DNA of 64,000 bases, from contig NGBS01000584.1 in NCBI GenBank assembly GCA_002245135.1, positions 1-64,000 of the forward strand. Reading direction: 5' to 3'. Origin of the DNA: Proteromonas lacertae. Its lineage: Eukaryota; Sar; Bigyra; Opalinata; Proteromonadidae. A program made the translations under genes and the position numbers. Below the pieces are notes generated by a model, which was not told the DNA's origin, did not search any database, and saw only the letters and a program-made list of their open reading frames with translations. Shown one piece after another: positions 60,309 through 64,000 of this stretch (within the stretch, counting starts at the first letter, position 1; every line of letters begins with the position of its first letter).

Positions 60309-63035
60309 ATGACAAAGAATTTCATCCAATCAATAACAACTAAAAACTCAAAATATTATGTTATAACATTTTGTACATATTATCTATGTGATTATGTATC
60401 TGATGATTTAATCTATAAACCTCTCTTCAAGAAGGATAATCATAACAACATCAAATCATTCAATGATACTGTAAAAGATACAATAAAGAGTGAAATATAT
60501 CGTATGTTTAATAAAAGCATGACTTATTACCTTCTCTGTGGTTATCCTTATAATGAATTAAGACCATTGACTTGTACAGCAAATGTATTTGATATTGTAC
60601 CAAAAACATCATTATTGACATTAGTAGATTCATTAGATACATTTATTATATTCAAACAATATATTATGTTTCAAAAATCAGTCAAACAAGTTTGGTATAT
60701 TTTATAATTTATTTTTTGTTTATTATAAATAGTCAAATATCATTTGATATTGATCAAAATGTATCACTCTTTGAAACAACCATCAGAGTATTAGGTGGAC
60801 TATTATCTGCACATACATATGCAATCAATACATCATTGTCTCATTATAATAACTACAATGGATGTTTATTGAAATTAGCTATTGATTTAGGTAATAGATT
60901 ATTATTAGCGTTTAATACAATAACTGGTATACCTTATGGAACAGTTAATCTCAAGTATGGAGTACCATATGGTGAAACTACAATTGCCTCATTAGCTGGA
61001 GCTGGTTCTTTATATTTAGAATTTGGTTATTTATCATCTTTAACTCACAATATGACATATTTACATTATAGTCGTAATGCGTTAATATCATTAATCTATT
61101 CACGTTCTATTGATGATTTATATGGTAAACATATAAACACGAGTAATGGAGAATGGACTGAGAAAACGAATGGTTTAGGTAGTAATAGTGATAGTTTCTT
61201 TGAATATTTATATAAAGGATATGTATTATTCAATGATAGAGAATTATATAAAGCGTTTGTACAATCCATATCTTCAATGGGTTATTATAATATCTATCAC
61301 AATTGGTTAGTGGAAAATGATATTAGTAATCCGTTAAACAGCATATCATTAGGTGTAGATGCATTAGTGACATTCTATCCAGGTTTACTCGCTCAAAATG
61401 GAATGTTTAAGTTAGCAACTTCCACAATGATTCCTATATTGAATGTATGGGATAGAAATGATTATTTTCCTGAGATGTATTCCATTAATAGCAGAGGTCC
61501 AGCTATGAATAGTGGTAATAGTAGATATTTACTAAGACCAGAAACTATTGAGAGTCTAGTACATATTTATCAAGGAACGAAAGATGAGAATTGGTTATTT
61601 GCTGGATTAAATATATTGGAAAGCATAAGGAAATTAGAAGTTAAAGTATAATTTATTATTATTATTATTATATAGTATGGTTTTTCATCTGTTGAAAATA
61701 TTCGAACTGGTGAATTATTGGATGAAATGCCTTCCTTTTTCTTATCAGAGACATTGAAATATTTATACTTATTATTTGATGATGATAATAATATAGTCTT
61801 TCAATTACCAACTGTATTAACAACAGAAGGACATCCATTTTTAATTAGATTAGCTCAAACTTCTGATATTAATGATTACTTGAAAAGACAAGGGAAAATA
61901 TTTGATGATTCTGAATTTAGCTGTATTTTTGACACATCTTTATTACCATTGAAATATGAATGTGTAAATGAATCACCTTTTCTCTATAAAACATATTATC
62001 ATCGTAATGATAATGAAAATGATGATGAAAATGATGAAGAAGAAGAAAATGAAGAGGACAATATCAATAATAAAAACAAGAAGAAAGAAAAATCAGTATT
62101 GCCTAATAAAACACAACACTTTAGTATTCCTGAATTAGGAGCATTTAATGTAACAAATGTAGTTGATGGATTTGAAGTTTTACATATAAAGTATATATAT
62201 ATATATTGTTATTGTCATAGTTCAAGTGAATCAATATTAATGAACAGTCTTGTAGGAGATGTAATGGTAATATCACACAAAATAGAGAATAGAAATCCAA
62301 CCAACTACATATATTCAGATGGTAAGTTAAAGAATTGTGTAATTTACTCCATATTATTTCCATTCAATATGTATTGTTCACCTGCCACATTTGCTGTCAC
62401 TAACTTTACACTAAAATCGATGGTTTATATTCCACCACCAGATATCAAACTGAATGAAAATGACACAACAGATACTGAAAAAAGTGAAGGATGTAAATCA
62501 TTAATGAATTATACTTCAATCATAAAAGGTAAAATTGTATATTTAGATAGAGGAGGTTGTAGTTTCTCATTGAAAGCGAAGAATGCTGAAGATGCTGGAG
62601 CTGTTGGTTTAATAGTAGGTAACTTAGATACAGATCACGTCTTTACTATGTCTTCTACTCCAATTAATAATGTAACTGTTTATTCAAATATACCTGTTGT
62701 AATGATTAAAAAGAGTGATGCAAATTTAATGAAATCTTTTATTATACAGAATCCTTATACACCCTGTAATGTGATGTTGAAATCTGATGTTGTAAAGAAA
62801 GGTAGAATATCAGTATATATATTATATTATATTATATTATTTAATTATTGAATAGATATCAAAACAAATGTTTGCCACTTTTATTAATTGTATTAATTTC
62901 AGAGTTTTATTAACACAAATACCAGGTACTGGTATGGCACAGTTAGCTATTTTACCACCTGAGAATAGTACTGCAACTACTACAGCAAATAAGAATAATT
63001 CAACCGATTCTTCGAAAATTAAAGGAAAGAAGTAA
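60309..63035 (+). CDS. EDEM-type GH47 mannosidase-like protein with PA domain
   Basis: About 850 residues, five exons. GH47 core: NELRPLTC, LTLVDSLDTFIIF, VSLFETTIRVLGGLLSAH, GIPYGTVNLKYGVPYGET, SDSFFEYLYKGYVLF, SGNSRYLLRPETIESLVHIY, VRT (as IRTGELLDEMPSFFLSETLK) and LTTEGHPF. A PA domain follows: KIVYLDRGGCSFSLKAKNAE...DAGAVGLIVGNLDTDH. GH47 plus PA is the EDEM3 layout. EDEMs trim mannose from misfolded ER glycoproteins to mark them for ERAD. An acidic spacer lies at 62.0-62.1 kb. Introns of 27-45 nt near 60669, 61648, 62191 and 62812. The signal peptide is weak, so the start may be off. Confidence 0.88.
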
Positions 63036-63150
63036 GTTCGTGTTTTTATTACTTTTAATTTATTATTTTTCCTGTCTTTATTGTTTTTATGGGTTATAGA
63101 ACCTCTGAACAAATACATTGACAATTAAATTACAGACTATTATTTACATT

Positions 63151-63681
63151 TCACTCTTCTTCCATAGACGTATAAGAATTGCTATTATTCAAAGATGGTG
63201 GTGGCGGTGAATCAGTTGGAAGCAAAGTTACGGAGTTATAATATAAGCATTTTGATAATTCCTGAATAATATCACCTAAACCATAAATTGGTCGCCAATC
63301 ATCTATCACAGATAATTTTACAATTGAATTGTTATAACAAACTATAGGTTTTTGGCAAGGGTAGTGAGGCAGAACCTATTTCTTCGTTAATTAATACAAT
63401 ATACAGTATATGTAAAAATCTGTGGAGGATCATACGATGAATATACTATTTCTAACATCATAGGATTGTTATTTATGTAATTTAGATCAATGCAGCTCTT
63501 TCTACATTCTTCTGATATGCTTTTAATATCTACAAGTATTAAATAGCACTATACCTATGGCGAGCCTCATTTCACCTGTAGTTTTAGCTAATCTGATTTT
63601 CTTTATTTTTTCACACACTTGGTCATCTTCTGAATCACTAGCATAATCTTCATGTTTTCTTTTCGGAGGTTTATTATCCAT
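63151..63681 (-). CDS. UEV-like ubiquitin-conjugating-fold protein
   Basis: About 155 residues, three exons (25- and 29-nt introns near 63549 and 63381). A Lys-rich head MDNKPPKRKHEDYASDSEDD leads to KIRLAKTTGEMRLAI, then VYSSYDPPQIF, LPHYPCQKPIVCYNN, VKLSVIDDWRPIYGLGDIIQ, and a Pro-rich acidic tail. The YP-x-x-x-P and L-x-x-W-x-P-x-x-x-L-x-x-I-I pattern is the E2 fold. No catalytic Cys in the usual H-P-N...C setting is seen, so I call it an E2 variant. It ends in TGA, a rare stop here. Confidence 0.6.
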
Positions 63682-63802
63682 AAAGGTCAAAGGCTAATCA
63701 CAACTAAGTATCAAAAATTAGATGGGTTTCAAAAATTGAAAGACGAAAACCGAACTTTTTTATACCTTCTCTTTTGAATTATTTCTCTTATTTACAAAAG
63801 AA

Positions 63803-64000
63803 ATGGATGAAATTGTATTTAAAAGTTGTTATTTGCTATGAAATAGTTGGCACTTCAAGAAGAGCTTATGAAGATTCAAAGCACTAGTAGTAGACAATCT
63901 CTATCAGAAAGAAACTGTGTTGACCTTGTTTTAAAATTAATTAGTTTGAAGAAAGTAGAAGTTATTGGGTATAAAATTTGTATTTAATATATCATAGAAC
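63803..64000 (+). CDS. UFL1: UFL1, E3 UFM1-protein ligase, N-terminal part
   Basis: MDEI, a 32-nt intron, then LALQEELMKIQSTSSRQSLS and ERNCVDLVLKLISLKKVEVI. This matches the start of animal UFL1 ([23 protein letters not shown]). A second intron begins near 63970 and the gene runs off the window. UFL1 attaches UFM1 to ribosomal and ER proteins during ER-phagy and stalled translation. Only about 55 residues are visible, but the match is close. Confidence 0.8.

Noticed and set aside
60221-60309. Fusion of the unknown gene at 59657 with EDEM through a 27-nt intron
   Set aside because: The splice signals are good, but the upstream exon has its own stop and EDEM proteins do not carry such a head; transcripts are needed.
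1-64000. Genome-wide reassignment of TAA to Gln
   Set aside because: TAA ends most genes at the family's expected C-terminus (for example methylmalonyl-CoA mutase), and a frame of about 2,290 codons has no TAA. Any recoding must be local or context dependent.
1-64000. Absence of TGA as a stop codon
   Set aside because: Most genes end in TAA or TAG, but TGA ends the UEV-like gene at 63151 and probably the glycosyltransferase at 4014.
1-64000. Transposons, virus-like elements, CRISPR arrays, tRNA or rRNA genes
   Set aside because: No transposase, reverse transcriptase or integrase motifs, long terminal or inverted repeats, regular spacer arrays or cloverleaf structures were seen. Small RNA genes could be missed by eye.

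Overview
The window is nuclear DNA of a flagellated, single-celled eukaryote whose lineage I cannot name. It is very A+T rich. Genes are packed on both strands, usually less than 250 bases apart. Many carry very short spliceosomal introns, about 19-60 nt and mostly 22-40, typically GTATA...TAG. Asn-, Glu- and Ser-rich low-complexity tracts are common. The intraflagellar transport protein IFT46, an ARMH1-like protein and NEK-like kinases show a flagellum. UFL1 and a PA-domain EDEM mannosidase argue against a fungus, and IFT46 argues against a dictyostelid. I saw no rRNA, tRNA, CRISPR, virus-like element or transposon.

Layout. 0-8.8 kb is a surface-glycan cluster: a broken GT92-like glycosyltransferase, a GT31-like galactosyltransferase, a UDP-sugar pyrophosphorylase, a DxD-type glycosyltransferase and two OafA-type acyltransferases with SGNH tails. 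8.9-23.7 kb reads best as one giant gene of roughly 4,900 residues, running from a disordered head through EF-hands and WD40 repeats to a pseudokinase and ARM/HEAT-like helices. 23.9-36 kb holds ARMH1-like, IFT46, small unknown proteins, an Arp1-like actin-related protein, a large armadillo protein with a possible N-myristoylation start, and an acidic Ser-rich protein. 36-39.1 kb holds a Rab7-like GTPase and two tandem NEK-like kinases joined by a perfectly identical 375-nt tract. 39.9-42.1 kb is mitochondrial methylmalonyl-CoA mutase. 42.2-56.8 kb holds a propeller-like protein, PRP38 with a Tudor insert, a gene built from about twenty tandem one-repeat exons, an LRR pseudokinase, a GNAT acetyltransferase, a CDC48/AFG2-like AAA+ ATPase, an exosome MTR3-like subunit and a coiled-coil protein. 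57-64 kb holds a pseudokinase with three SPRY-like repeats, an unknown protein, EDEM, a UEV-like protein and the start of UFL1.

How they fit. The glycan genes could act in series: nucleotide-sugar supply, sugar transfer, then O-acylation. IFT46, ARMH1, the NEK-like kinases and perhaps the giant protein fit a flagellar/cytoskeletal role. Exosome, PRP38, EDEM, UFL1, AAA+ and MCM are housekeeping genes.

Three patterns deserve most attention: the exon-amplified repeat gene, whose introns are all phase 0; TAA triplets lying in frame inside otherwise continuous coding sequence in several genes; and a string of +1 reading-frame steps with no visible intron. The last two may be sequencing error, gene decay or true recoding. 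The sequence alone cannot decide. All exon joins are my own readings and lack transcript support.
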